In this document: positions 13,201 through 21,800 of the stretch, piece after piece
How the letters are laid out: every line of letters begins with the position of its first letter
Position numbering within the stretch: position 1 is the stretch's first letter
DNA from: Prostheceraeus crozeri
Taxonomy: Eukaryota > Platyhelminthes > Polycladida > Euryleptidae
DNA: 64,000 bases
Assembly: GCA_907163375.1 (NCBI GenBank)
Contig: CAJQUW010006345.1
Location: forward strand, 682,001-746,000
Direction of reading: 5' to 3'
Program-made: the position numbers and the translations under genes
The notes under the pieces: generated by a model
The model's database searches: none
Seen by the model: the letters and a program-made list of their open reading frames with translations, nothing else
Told to the model about the DNA's origin: nothing

Positions 13201-14317
13201 ATCAGTCATGGAACAGCTTGGCATATTGTCAACGAGAACTTGGGATTGAAGAAACTTTGCTCGAGATGGGTTCCCCATGTTCTGACCGAAGAGCAAAAGG
13301 TGAACAGAATGCTGGTGTTCTCATAGCATCTCCAACGACTAAAACGAGATCCTTCCTTCCTGAATCGGATCGTTGCAGCGGGGGGCTCATTCTTGGGAGC
13401 CTGAACTCAAGCGCCAGTCAGCTGAGTGGCGACTTCCAGAAGAAGGACGTCCGATGAAGCAGCCAAGCTGGATTGAAGGTGCTCCACGTGTCGTTCTTCG
13501 ATCGCTGCGGAGTCGTTCTCGATTGGCCTGTTCCCCATGGTACCACGGTGAATGGTGACTACTACCAGTGGATCCTCCGCGAGAAACTCCGTCCAGCCTT
13601 GAGAAGACGACGACGAGATCTTCTTGCTGAAGGCGTGATTCTCCTTCACGACAACGCCAGGCCTCACCAGAAGACTTGTGTTGTGGAGATGTTGGCGAAG
13701 TGGGAGTGGGAAGTGCTCACTCAACCACCTTACTAACCTGACTTCAGTTCCTGTGACTTTTTCCTCTTCTCTGCAATTAAAGAGGAACTTCGTGGAAGGT
13801 GATTCCGAACCGAGGAAAAGATTAATGCTGCCTGGAGTGCGTCGATCAAGAATCTGGACATGGATGACTTTGAACGTGGAATATCGAGGCTCCCCCAATT
13901 CTGAGAGAGGTGTGTTGAAGCTCATGGTGCTTATTTTGAATCGTAAATGTACAGACTTTATCCCTATGTAAATCTTGTTAATATATCTTTTCAATGAATG
14001 CAAAAATTTTGAAAGGGAAGCTTGTTTATTGACTGACCCTCGTATGTATCTTATGGCCGTTATGGGTGGATGTTGGTGATACATATTGGGTGGAAGTCGA
14101 TGGATGGACTGGTGACTTTGATTGTAAAAATAGAGAATCTTACTGTAATGCAAGCAATATATTTGTTACTCATGAATATCTGATTCTCTTTTTATTACAG
14201 TTGATTGTTCCAAATGAAATGGGAAAGCTTAAGTTTCAAGTACACAGTCCACAATGCGTTGAACCTTCAGATGAAAAGAAGACCCCTTTATTGAATATGT
14301 CTCTTCAGGATGTGTGA
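1142..14317 (+). CDS. TMEM59: TMEM59-like type I membrane protein, 4 coding exons (complete model)
   Basis: Exons 1142-1273, 3840-4215, 11083-11333 and 14201-14317 join in phases 0, 1 and 0 to give 291 residues plus stop; human TMEM59 is 323. Residues 1-21 form a hydrophobic signal peptide. The lumenal part has the paired-Cys pattern of the family (CEQQC, then CHRGC, then Cys pairs around GDCGKSCKDAY and SCISGC). A membrane span lies at about 222-240, and the tail carries a VPNE motif resembling the VPSE of vertebrate TMEM59. TMEM59 is a Golgi/endosomal glycoprotein linked in vertebrates to glycosylation control and ATG16L1-dependent autophagy; this role is family knowledge, not shown here. 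The start is the first of three nearby ATGs. Introns of 2.6, 6.9 and 2.9 kb each contain a DNA transposon. An extra small exon between exons 2 and 3 cannot be excluded. The gene converges on CRLS1. Confidence 0.85.
1565..2000 (-). pseudogene. Decayed PHD-finger plus coiled-coil ORF (LINE ORF1-like)
   Basis: Reading leftward from about 1995, the conceptual peptide starts RCGVCK and, after a one-base frame change, continues HHVVCDKCNILFHSCC, giving the C-x2-C ... C-x2-C ... H-x2-C order of a PHD finger. A charged coiled-coil stretch follows (EMEKLKKKHMREREDLL) with an in-frame stop near 1678 and more heptad-like sequence to about 1580. PHD plus coiled coil is a layout known from ORF1 of some non-LTR retrotransposons, but a dead host gene fragment is also possible. 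No reverse transcriptase is adjacent. Confidence 0.5.
2442..2449. repeat. Target-site duplication of hAT copy 1 (left)
   Basis: CTTTGAGC, identical to 3153-3160 on the other side of the element; it sets the element boundary exactly. Confidence 0.9.
2450..3152 (-). mobile_element. hAT transposon copy 1 (deleted), BED-finger relic
   Basis: The ends are CAAGGATGCGGAGTCC on the left and its reverse complement (…GCATCCCTG) on the right. A perfect 8-bp target duplication CTTTGAGC sits at 2442-2449 and 3153-3160, the hAT hallmark. Subterminal GGACTCCGACTCC motifs repeat at both ends. Internal minus-strand sequence (about 2590-2700) matches the BED zinc-finger relic of the related copy at 16841-17584, with an HINE..ASNLKRHL type reading. 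At 703 bp it lacks a catalytic domain and is non-autonomous. Confidence 0.9.
3840..4215 (+). CDS. TMEM59: TMEM59-like exon 2 (Cys-rich lumenal domain)
   Basis: The acceptor TTTTGCAG ends at 3839 and the donor GTGAGT starts at 4216 (phase 1). The exon encodes residues 45-169. It starts ELHDVHCHRGCRFYRI, corresponding to the vertebrate ACQRGCRLFSI segment, and continues through GDCGKSCKDAY and SCISGCTIQQ, matching the vertebrate CxxxC-EAY and C-GCQ blocks. The second half (SWTLISSHNRPGILIV) parallels the vertebrate SSWTFYLQADDGKIVIF. Confidence 0.85.
5229..5272. repeat. Perfect 16-bp inverted repeat (hairpin)
   Basis: AGGTTTTAACAGGTGT at 5229-5244 is the exact reverse complement of 5257-5272, with a 12-bp spacer. 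The TTTTAACAGG unit is also repeated in direct order in and just left of the hairpin. It lies at the left edge of the compositionally distinct block at 5273-6650. Confidence 0.85.
5273..6650. other. C-rich, non-coding block of unlike composition (possible unknown element)
   Basis: About 1.4 kb with clearly higher GC than its flanks and a C-over-G bias on the + strand (many CCTCCCTCTC-like runs). AAAGGACAGGT occurs near 5507 and 6341. No open frame belongs to a known family. The left edge coincides with the hairpin at 5229-5272; the right edge fades at about 6650 with no matching end. It may be a non-autonomous mobile element or a foreign insert; I cannot classify it. Confidence 0.4.
6889..7343. 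mobile_element. TIR element carrying a GC-rich minisatellite
   Basis: The ends are CAGGCATGCGAATTCTCC (6889 onward) and its near-perfect reverse complement ending at 7343, with TAGAAT directly outside both ends (6883-6888 and 7344-7349), a probable 6-bp target duplication. Inside each end is a TTTCCGCGT(A/G)GGCCCCC block. The body (about 7040-7320) is roughly eleven degenerate 22-28 bp units beginning GGGCCCCTC, and the pair containing CAATTCCAAGG recurs about 126 bp later. The collagen-like minus-strand frames here follow from the repeat and I do not call them genes. The ends resemble hAT (CAGG…). Confidence 0.75.
8963..10757 (-). mobile_element. Tc1-like transposon with IR/DR ends, nearly complete
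   Basis: The left end CAGTCTCTC…ATTATTAGTCACACTCT (8963) matches the right end in reverse complement (ending 10757). TA lies immediately before the left end; on the right TA follows after two extra bases. A second copy of the ATTATTAGTCAC motif lies about 200 bp inside each end (near 9161-9174 and 10549-10565), the inverted-repeat/direct-repeat layout known from Sleeping Beauty-type elements. It holds one transposase gene on the minus strand. At 1.8 kb it is full-length. Confidence 0.92.
9192..10348 (-). pseudogene. Tc1 transposase (DD34E) with one intron and one in-frame stop
   Basis: Exon 1 runs 10348-9905 (148 codons, from MGKLPDVSG) and exon 2 runs 9761-9192. They are separated by a 143-bp intron (9762-9904) with GTAAGA donor, ATTACAG acceptor and phase 0; splicing restores DDWSKV|CFSDES, the usual Tc1 sequence around the first catalytic Asp. 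HTH DNA-binding segments come first (TTREIGEQ…; GSPVSLMTIRRRLKAYG). The second Asp is in FMQDGAPCYT and the Glu in SPDLNPIE, exactly 34 residues apart. A TAA at 9378-9380 follows NPIET, where an open Tc1 frame would read on into WAIIK; the remaining 60 or so codons are open to a normal end. The start at 10348 is the family's usual MGK position; an in-frame ATG lies three codons upstream. Confidence 0.88.
11083..11333 (+). CDS. TMEM59: TMEM59-like exon 3 (membrane span)
   Basis: The acceptor TCTTTTAG ends at 11082 and the donor GTGAGA begins at 11334. The phase-1 entry fits exon 2 directly and the exit is phase 0. Encodes residues 170-253: a polar stalk, then the membrane span LMAGLLLLSILILLWLCF and a Thr-rich start of the tail. 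The span aligns in position with the vertebrate TMEM59 segment containing LVLSVMVLLWICC. Confidence 0.82.
12658..14042 (+). mobile_element. mariner transposon (DD34D type), decayed
   Basis: 1385 bp with terminal inverted repeats CGAGGGTCAGTCAATAAA… on the left and the reverse complement ending at 14042, with TA on both sides (12656-12657 and 14043-14044). The size and layout are those of a full-length mariner. The transposase frame on the + strand is broken. Confidence 0.93.
12894..13942 (+). pseudogene. mariner transposase remnant
   Basis: The N-terminal HTH part reads from about 12922 (DVRVIFKFLTALRTAP…) through IQTVRKWVREFHDSRTDC and ITVNQMATELDISHG to a stop at 13324-13326. The catalytic half continues in other frames: HSWEPELKRQSAEWR, then HVSFFDRCGVVLDWPVPHG, then ILLHDNARPH (second catalytic Asp), then QPPY-stop-PDFSSCDFFLF (third Asp, with TAA inside the usual YSPD motif) and the C-terminal RCVEAHGAYFE. 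The segment expected to hold the first catalytic Asp (GDE-W) is lost to a small deletion near 13375. There are several frame changes and stops, so it is inactive. Confidence 0.88.
14201..14317 (+). CDS. TMEM59: TMEM59-like exon 4 (cytosolic tail and stop)
   Basis: The acceptor TTTTTATTACAG ends at 14200; phase 0. Encodes residues 254-291, beginning LIVPNEMGKLKF, similar to the QYVPSEKLSIYGDLEF of vertebrate TMEM59, and ending LLNMSLQDV. The tail contains no Tyr or Trp. Confidence 0.8.
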   Translation: MIVPNEMGKLKFQVHSPQCVEPSDEKKTPLLNMSLQDV

Positions 14318-14487
14318 ACTACGGGTTAATGCCTTCCTGGTGTTGTATGCATTGTAACCAAAAATGTGTTTATTGTGCGTCCTACTTTTCTTTTAACATG
14401 AACAATGACGCTGTAAATATTGCAATTTCCTTGTTCTATGAACAAGACCCTTCTTATTTGTCAAGCCTGTATATAAACATTCCGATC

Positions 14488-14556
14488 AATAAATTTGGTT
14501 TACATTTTTATGCCTTCGTTTTACTTTCATTGAATATTTTTAATAAGCGGAATAAA
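14488..14556 (+). promoter_or_regulatory. Candidate poly(A) signals of the TMEM59-like gene
   Basis: AATAAA at 14488-14493 and again at 14551-14556, 170-240 bp after the stop codon, in AT-rich 3' sequence. Either could define the transcript end. Confidence 0.5.
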
Positions 14557-15782
14557 TGGAAACAACTGCAACAATATATAGGACAATATTTGTGACACCA
14601 AAATACCTCTTCAAATGCGAACTGCAATATTCAGCTCATTCATCTAGTAAAACTTAATTTAAGAAGGCATGGTAGTAGTTCCATTCTTTATTGAGAGATA
14701 TTTGTCTCACGGACAAAATTCTATATAACGACGCATTGCTTACAATTGAGTAGGGCCTAATCGCAATTTTGTATCCACTCATTCTTGTTGATCACCGCAT
14801 AATAGACGGATCTACAGTAAACCTCAGAATTTTATGCAAAAGAGTGGTAGATATTTGGTGTGCTATGTAGGCTACTCCTGTTTTCGAGCAATTTAACTGC
14901 CCAAGTTGGGTTCCTCACAGTTTTGAAGGTTGATACTTTAATACCGACAATTGAATGCTTTTTGAAAAAATCATACATTTAGACCCATCTCGCAACAATC
15001 TCTAAGTAGCCCACTAGGCTACAAACCCTATATTGGCGACGTGCTACACGCAAGCATGCTTAATTCAATTAATTGTGATGTTGTCCAATGGTCAAATAGG
15101 CTATAATTCGAACGTTGACTCTCAAAGAACGTAGGATATTATGGGGAGTTGCAGTTCGACAGAATGACGTGCACCGCCCGTCATGGGTTGGAGCAGAGGC
15201 AGATTTCGCTTCGTAACTCATAAGATAACACCATTTTTCACTATCTGTACTGAAATCTAGCATGACGAAAACGTAGAATTCTGATACATGTATCAGCCGT
15301 CACTTTTTGCATGATTCGGAAAGAGGATTGTAAGATAATTCACAATAAACAACATAACTGCAGAATACAATTACCCGATGTCAACTGCTAGCAGTGTCAC
15401 GTAAGCTTACTTAGCATGTTTAAATCAATTATGTTAGGTCCAATTAAAATCACATCAATTAAACCGACGGAGCATTTGAATGGTGATCGGCCTACTGCTA
15501 GAATTGGATTCAATTGAAAATCATGAGTTCATAAGCAGAACCGACAGAACCCGTTAGTTTTGATTCCCATGAAAACGAGTTTAATTTACGTGGTGGACTG
15601 GATTTAAGATGAAGGAAGAACAATTTTATCAAAAAAGATAATTACATTAGATACACACAGTTTGTCGTCGATCACGTTAAGTCATCATCGGGTTGGGTTT
15701 CATCTGGAGGAGAAGTAGATGTGGTGTGGCATGTTGCAAAATGTTCCTTGTAAAGTACAGAATATTTGTCACAAAATCATAT
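14557..15782. other. Intergenic region between two convergent genes
   Basis: About 1.2 kb of AT-rich sequence between the ends of the TMEM59-like and CRLS1 genes. Short frames only; no repeat or RNA gene recognised. Part of it is probably 3' UTR of either gene. Confidence 0.6.
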
Positions 15783-15787
15783 TTATT
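15782..15787 (-). promoter_or_regulatory. AATAAA overlapping the CRLS1 stop codon
   Basis: On the minus strand the stop TAA is embedded in GAATAAATAT, giving an AATAAA that overlaps the stop codon. It is unusually close to the stop; a later signal may be the one used. Confidence 0.35.
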
Positions 15788-15879
15788 CAGTCTTCTTCTT
15801 GCTTAGATCTGGATGTAGATTTGCACGGGCTTGCCAATATTGGGCACCTGACCAAATGGTAGTGACACTTGTCGCAACC
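15783..15879 (-). CDS. CRLS1: CRLS1 exon 6 (C-terminus and stop)
   Basis: The acceptor CTATTTCAG gives one base completing the split Trp codon, then 31 codons: VATSVTTIWSGAQYWQARA… ending SKKKTE. It parallels the human CFTAFTTAASAYSYYHYG…VIKD tail. Confidence 0.85.
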
Positions 15880-18800
15880 CTGAAATAGAGCAGGAAAGTT
15901 CAAATTTCGTTAAGTTTATTGAATAATCACGTCATGTATTCGAACATTTTTACTAATGCGTTAATCATAATTATATAATCATTTTTGGCCAACCCCACAG
16001 AGGAAAATCGCCGCTCTCGTAATCATTGCTCCAACTTATTAAAGAGTGCAACTCGTAGAGCCATCAAACAGTGTGAGATGTCATTAGTATGTAGCAATAA
16101 TCCCAAGTTCTTCTCCAATATGTGAAATCAAAACAGCGATCTTCCCCAACTATCGGTCCGATAAAAGATCCAATCTCCAATGATGTTGTCTATGATCCTG
16201 AGAGAATGGCCAACATCTTTAAGGAGCTGTATATAGAAGTCAAGCGGGGCAACTCTCAAGAAGCGGTTCGGCTACTGCAGGCTGACTTGGACGAGATTTC
16301 AGCGTGGTCCAGGAAATGGCAATTGCGTTTGAATCCTTCCAAATTCCTCGTCATCTCCTTTGGCCATCGTAATCCCTCCAATAGCTATGTACTCAATAAC
16401 CAGTCCCTCAAGGATTCGGCCTCCTTGGAAGATCTCGGTGTGGTCATCTCGAACGACCTAAAAGCTCACAAGCTTGTCCTTATGTGTACCCAGAGAACTC
16501 ACATGGTACTCTCCGCCATTCTGCGAACTTTCGTATCCCGTGATCCTGATGTTCTTCATCGCCTCTACAAATTGAATGTTCGTCCACATCTGGAGCACGG
16601 AACGTGTGTGTGGAATCCCTCTTGCTGCACAGGATATTCCCTTAATTGAAAGGGTCCAACGACGTTTCACTCGGTGTGATACATTTTCCGGGACAACCCT
16701 ACGAAGACCGCTTTCGAATACTGGGTATTCCAACGCTTCAACTTCGCCCTCGTGCTTTTGACTTAATAGCCGTGTTCAGAATTTTTCATTCCCTTATCCC
16801 ATGAGATGCAACGAAGTTCTTCAACCCTGTGACTGCAAGGCAGGGATGCGGAGTCCTATCATTTTGATAGGACTCCGACTCCGGAGGTTGATAGGACTCC
16901 GACTCCGGGTGGCCAGGACATATAGCCTAGTTTTTTGAAAAAAACTGGTGACCTACATCATAGATCATTATAGGCTTGCCTGAACCTATCATTAGTGATC
17001 ATTTCTGTATCAATTATCAATCATTTTTTATGAAAGTTTATCAAATGTCGCTTTAAGTTGGATGCATGCGACTCTACTCCCCCAATCTTGTTGATGTGTG
17101 CGGTTTTTAAACACGGTTTTCTCCAGTCTCTACCAGGCAGGAAAATCTCCATCCTTCTCCAAAAAATGAGTACATTTTTGATAAAATACATTTTACATTT
17201 TTGACCCAAACGATTAGCGTTTGGGTAGGAGGTAATGTTCTCAAACAAACAAATATCTCATTTTTGTCTCTGATGTAACCTATGGTGCGTAGGTGTGATC
17301 GAGGCTAGGAAGATTTGTCTTCTCTACTAAATTACGGAGTGAAAAGACAATCCTTTTTTCACTTTTGCGGTTCATTCCCTCAATTATTACAAGCTTTGCA
17401 TTCAGCAGTGTCTCTGTACTTTTGTTTGACGGAGAAAGTTGCCATCAAGACAGTGACAGCCATGCACGAGGATAAATAATTTGTTTATATTATGTTTCTG
17501 GCCTGGTTATAAGCCGGAGTCCTATCATTTTATAGGACTCCGACTCCAGCAAAAATGATAGGACTCCGCGACTCCGCATCCCTGCTGTAAGGACTCGTGG
17601 TCATGACTTCAAAAACCCTTTTAGGGTTCAAGCCCGTGCATATTTTTCCCAGCGTGTCATTGACGACTGGAATTCTATGCCCCCTGACATTGTCAACTCT
17701 ACGTCCCCACCGAGCTTCAAGAAGAGATTGTACAATTTGCTATTTTGAAAAGCGAACTTTGTTACTTTCCCAGGGCTACCTGTATATATATGATCATCAA
17801 TGAATTTGTCGACTTTACTTTGTCCACCTACATGTTGTAAACTTGCTTAGCCTTGGTGCTTTACGCACTTTTGGGTGTAATAAAATAAAAATAATGATGT
17901 TCTTTTACTGAAAGGCTAGGAATGTGGACTCGCCATACGCACGCATGCGTGATATGCAGCGAGTTGGGCATCTTAAATATGACTTACGAAATGAGAATTT
18001 GTTATTTGATAAATCGAATTTATTACTAATTGCGGATTCCGTCGATTTTTTTCCAAGCCCGAGTCCGGCCTATAACCACAGGGTCCGACATATAACTAGT
18101 GATTTAAAGCAAAACTGCAAATGGCCCCACATTTTAGCAGACTTGCAAGCTGAACTTACATAGTCTATGTATTGTACATGTAGTCTATCGCATCGAACTT
18201 TCAAGATAAAAATCCTGCTTGGCCACGTGTTCAAGTTGATCCCCATGCGTCGTACGATAGCTAAACGTCATTGACAATTGAGGATGTTGAAAGTTACATC
18301 CGAAATATCGGAAAATGGAGCTGCGGACCGGATGGAATTCCTTTCTGAGTGTGGCGCGATTCCTCGCCATCATGCGCCTGATGCAGCGTGCGATTTCACC
18401 GTCACCGGTGAAGTACCGCCATGTTTAAAGGTCGCCGATATTCGATCCATTCTCAAGGTGAAGATCCATATCCAGCCATGTGATTTCAAAATTTTTTCAC
18501 TCCCACTTTTGTCAAAAATCTTGGAATCTCGTTTCCCATAAGTACGAGTATATCCTGTCATCCTGTCGGTTATTTACCTAGTGTCGGCTCTGGAACTGCC
18601 TCCGCCTTGACCCTCGCGCATCATCGCATCACCAGTTTCCTCGGCTCTTCTGCTGCTGTCAGACTGTTTACGGTAGACTTAGCAATGCGTTCGAAAAGAT
18701 CTCTCACTCATCAATATTCTCGGCAATTACTCATTTCAGTATCCCAGGATCTATATATCTTTGGATCAAGAGTTTCTTCAACGGCAGGATGTAGAGGGTC

Positions 18801-21800
18801 TGTAAAGACGATGATTATTCCTCGTACATTTCAGTACGGAGCGCCGTTCCTCAAGGTAGTGTGTAGGGACCGATCCTGTTCAGCTTATCTACAGACAGCA
18901 TCCGTGACATTGTGAAGAACACCACAGTGGTGAACTACGCGGATGTCGCATTTCAACATGTCATTTGTGACTCCACCGACGATGTACTTCAATAAGAGTG
19001 GGACCATGCACCATCATTCTAAAATATGAGATATCTCAAATTCAAAAAAAAATGTTTCATCAGAAAAAATGCAGTTCTCGTGTCACAAATTTCAAATTCT
19101 TCGCGGCGTAATCAAACTACCGGGTCCAAGGTCAATAATTTACCTAGAAAATAGAAATCCATCCAAATGCTATGCTAAGAATATAATCACCAAGAACAGA
19201 CTATTTTTAAACACTATTACTGATGACATTCTGGTACCTGTGAAGCAGGATGTGAAACTCCTAGGCGTGACATTCTCATCAAACATAAGTTGTCATTCTC
19301 AAAAAAGTAAGTTGTCACTTTCCAAAGCCTCCAATCGGACTTCAAACCTTTGGAATCTGAGGAGATCTTATTGTCACCCCTCCCTCATCCGAGGCATGGT
19401 CCTATGCGTTTTCCGTGCTTTTGCAATTTCCCAGAGCATCTCCCAGAAAGCAATTGTTTCCGAATTATTGCACATAGGAACCTTCCCACAATTTTCGAGA
19501 CATCTGACGGGTTTCACCCCATTGTCGGAAACTTACTCAGCGGTAAGTGTCGGCCAGTGTTGTCTCTTTAAAACGTGTCAATATTTAGTACATAAATTGG
19601 TGAACTACATACTTGGTAATAGGAAAAGGGAGATGAATGATCATCCCCCTTTGAAATCGCTTCAACTGATAAATTGTTATCAACACTTTTGATTAGGTCT
19701 GCAAATATGACGTCATACTAAACAACACAAACACTCATTGATTCTTATTATACTTAAGCTAACACATTAATAAGACCAACTTGGCACCAAACCAGAAATT
19801 TGAGGCTAGAAAGACATCGCATAAATCAAAACAAAATCCTTTAAATGGAATATCAAAGCTTCGATTTACTGGAGTAAGAGCAATAAACAAAAAAGCCTAT
19901 AACTAAAGATATGAAAGAGTATACTTGAGGTACTTCAGCTGTATTAGGTGTATGCACAGAATTAAATATTTTGTTTATCTGCTTCGGTTTGCTAGAAGTG
20001 TGATTAATAAGAAATTGACGGCACATCGAGGAACCTATTAAGTGGGCAAAAGGAATTCCTTATACCTGACAGAGATAGGAAAAAAAGTCGTGCGTCGCTA
20101 GCGGATTAATGTGAGTTCCAGCAAAGTGCTTCGATTGCCAAAATTCCTTCAGATTCGAAGAATTCAGATCATTGCCCACAAGTTTTCTCCATAATGTTGG
20201 CCCTTCCGATCATTATTCAAAAAGTAGCAGGCGCACGAAAATTAGTTCACTTGATGATTTCACCTTCCTCTTCTCACCATTCCTTACTGCATAGTGCATA
20301 CACTGAATCGAATGTTATCCAAGACAGCGATGTGTGTTTTGGTGTGTGCGAAGTGATATCACAGCACGTACGCCTCTCTCACTGGCTCTGATGTCCTCTG
20401 CTGACAGCTTATTGTTTGCCATTTCCAATAGTAAGCAATACACGAATTATCCATTCGAGAAGGATCAAGTTGTCTAATTCTGTTATGTGCCATTTCAATA
20501 TTAAGGTTGCATACAACCCTTCCTTTCTAGGAAACCGAAGCGCGCACAGATGAATCTAATTCTGTGGGTGTATGTGTCCGAGACTTTCCGCTGAGTGGGT
20601 TCCAGCTCAAACATCTTCTGACCGATGTGCCTCAAGCTCTGCCAAAGCGTCGAAAAGCACTTGGACCATCTACTCCGAGGGCTTATTGAATGAAGTGAGG
20701 ATTGAAAAAGGACACAATCTAACAGAAAATTTATTAATTTTATTAAGAAAAACCCTAAAGCCGATACTGCTCGGTTTTCTACCTCATTTGTGAAGCATAA
20801 TGCGTGATCTCTCTCTCTCTCTCCTTCATTATCATGTTCATCACCACACCTTATTGCATTCCACTTTGCTCACTGAATGCTTGTATTTGTGAGAAGAATA
20901 ACGCTGCTTTTTAATAACTGCCTTCTATGACACTCACTGAAAGTGTCTACACATTATGCGTTGGTTCTATCTTCATTTATCACATTGCATAATCTTGCAT
21001 GTCTAGCATTCAACGCTTCAAGGAGAGCTATGCAGTACTGATTTTATATTGATGAAGAGAAGACCATACACGCATTTAGCGAATGTTAAGTTTTCATTAA
21101 AATGACGGATCGAAGGCGAAAACACTATACAACTTTGAAATTATCACATGTCGTTCAAGGGATGTTTTGCAGAATAGGTTTGGACTGCGCAACTAAGTTT
21201 TAGCCATTTTGTGAACAGCTACAACATAATTTTGTTTTCACCGTAGTAATGGGATTAATCAAAGTAAGAATATAAGTATATAACTGGCTGTTTTAGGACA
21301 AGCGCAAGTGTCACGTGCGTCAACCACGCGTAGTTGATTTTCACTGGCAGATGAAACGTTAAAGAATCATCTAAAGCACAAAATTATTGCTAAAATAGCG
21401 AGCAAATATTCCTTTCTTCTCATTCCAGGAAATATTTGTATTAGATGCATCTTCAATATGTAGATAAACAATATCTGAGAGCCAAAGGATACAATTTCTC
21501 CACTGTTTCATCTATAAAGCCATATTATTCAGAAATGACACGTTCAACATCAAAATTGATGTGAAAAATGAATAAAGCAGTAAATTTTATGTAGGAATCA
21601 CTAGAAAACTGAAGTTGTCACCAAACTTTTTAGCCACAGCGACTTCTTGAAATTGATGAATATAAATATCTGAAAATTATCTTGGCGAAAAAAGATGGCG
21701 GATTTGTCGCCACTAAAAATACATTAGAGTAATGGGGAGTTTCCACACTTGATATATTTAAACACTTTGGGATTAATAAGCAGCATATGATTGCAGTTTC

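Larger units (their letters stand above)
11334..14200 (+). other. TMEM59-like intron 3
   Basis: Contains a decayed mariner (12658-14042). 11334-12657 is AT-rich with short open frames only and nothing I recognise. Confidence 0.75.

Noticed and set aside
17924-18163. 79-codon + strand frame between the two LINE relics
   Set aside because: No similarity to LINE or host domains that I recognise; likely a chance frame.
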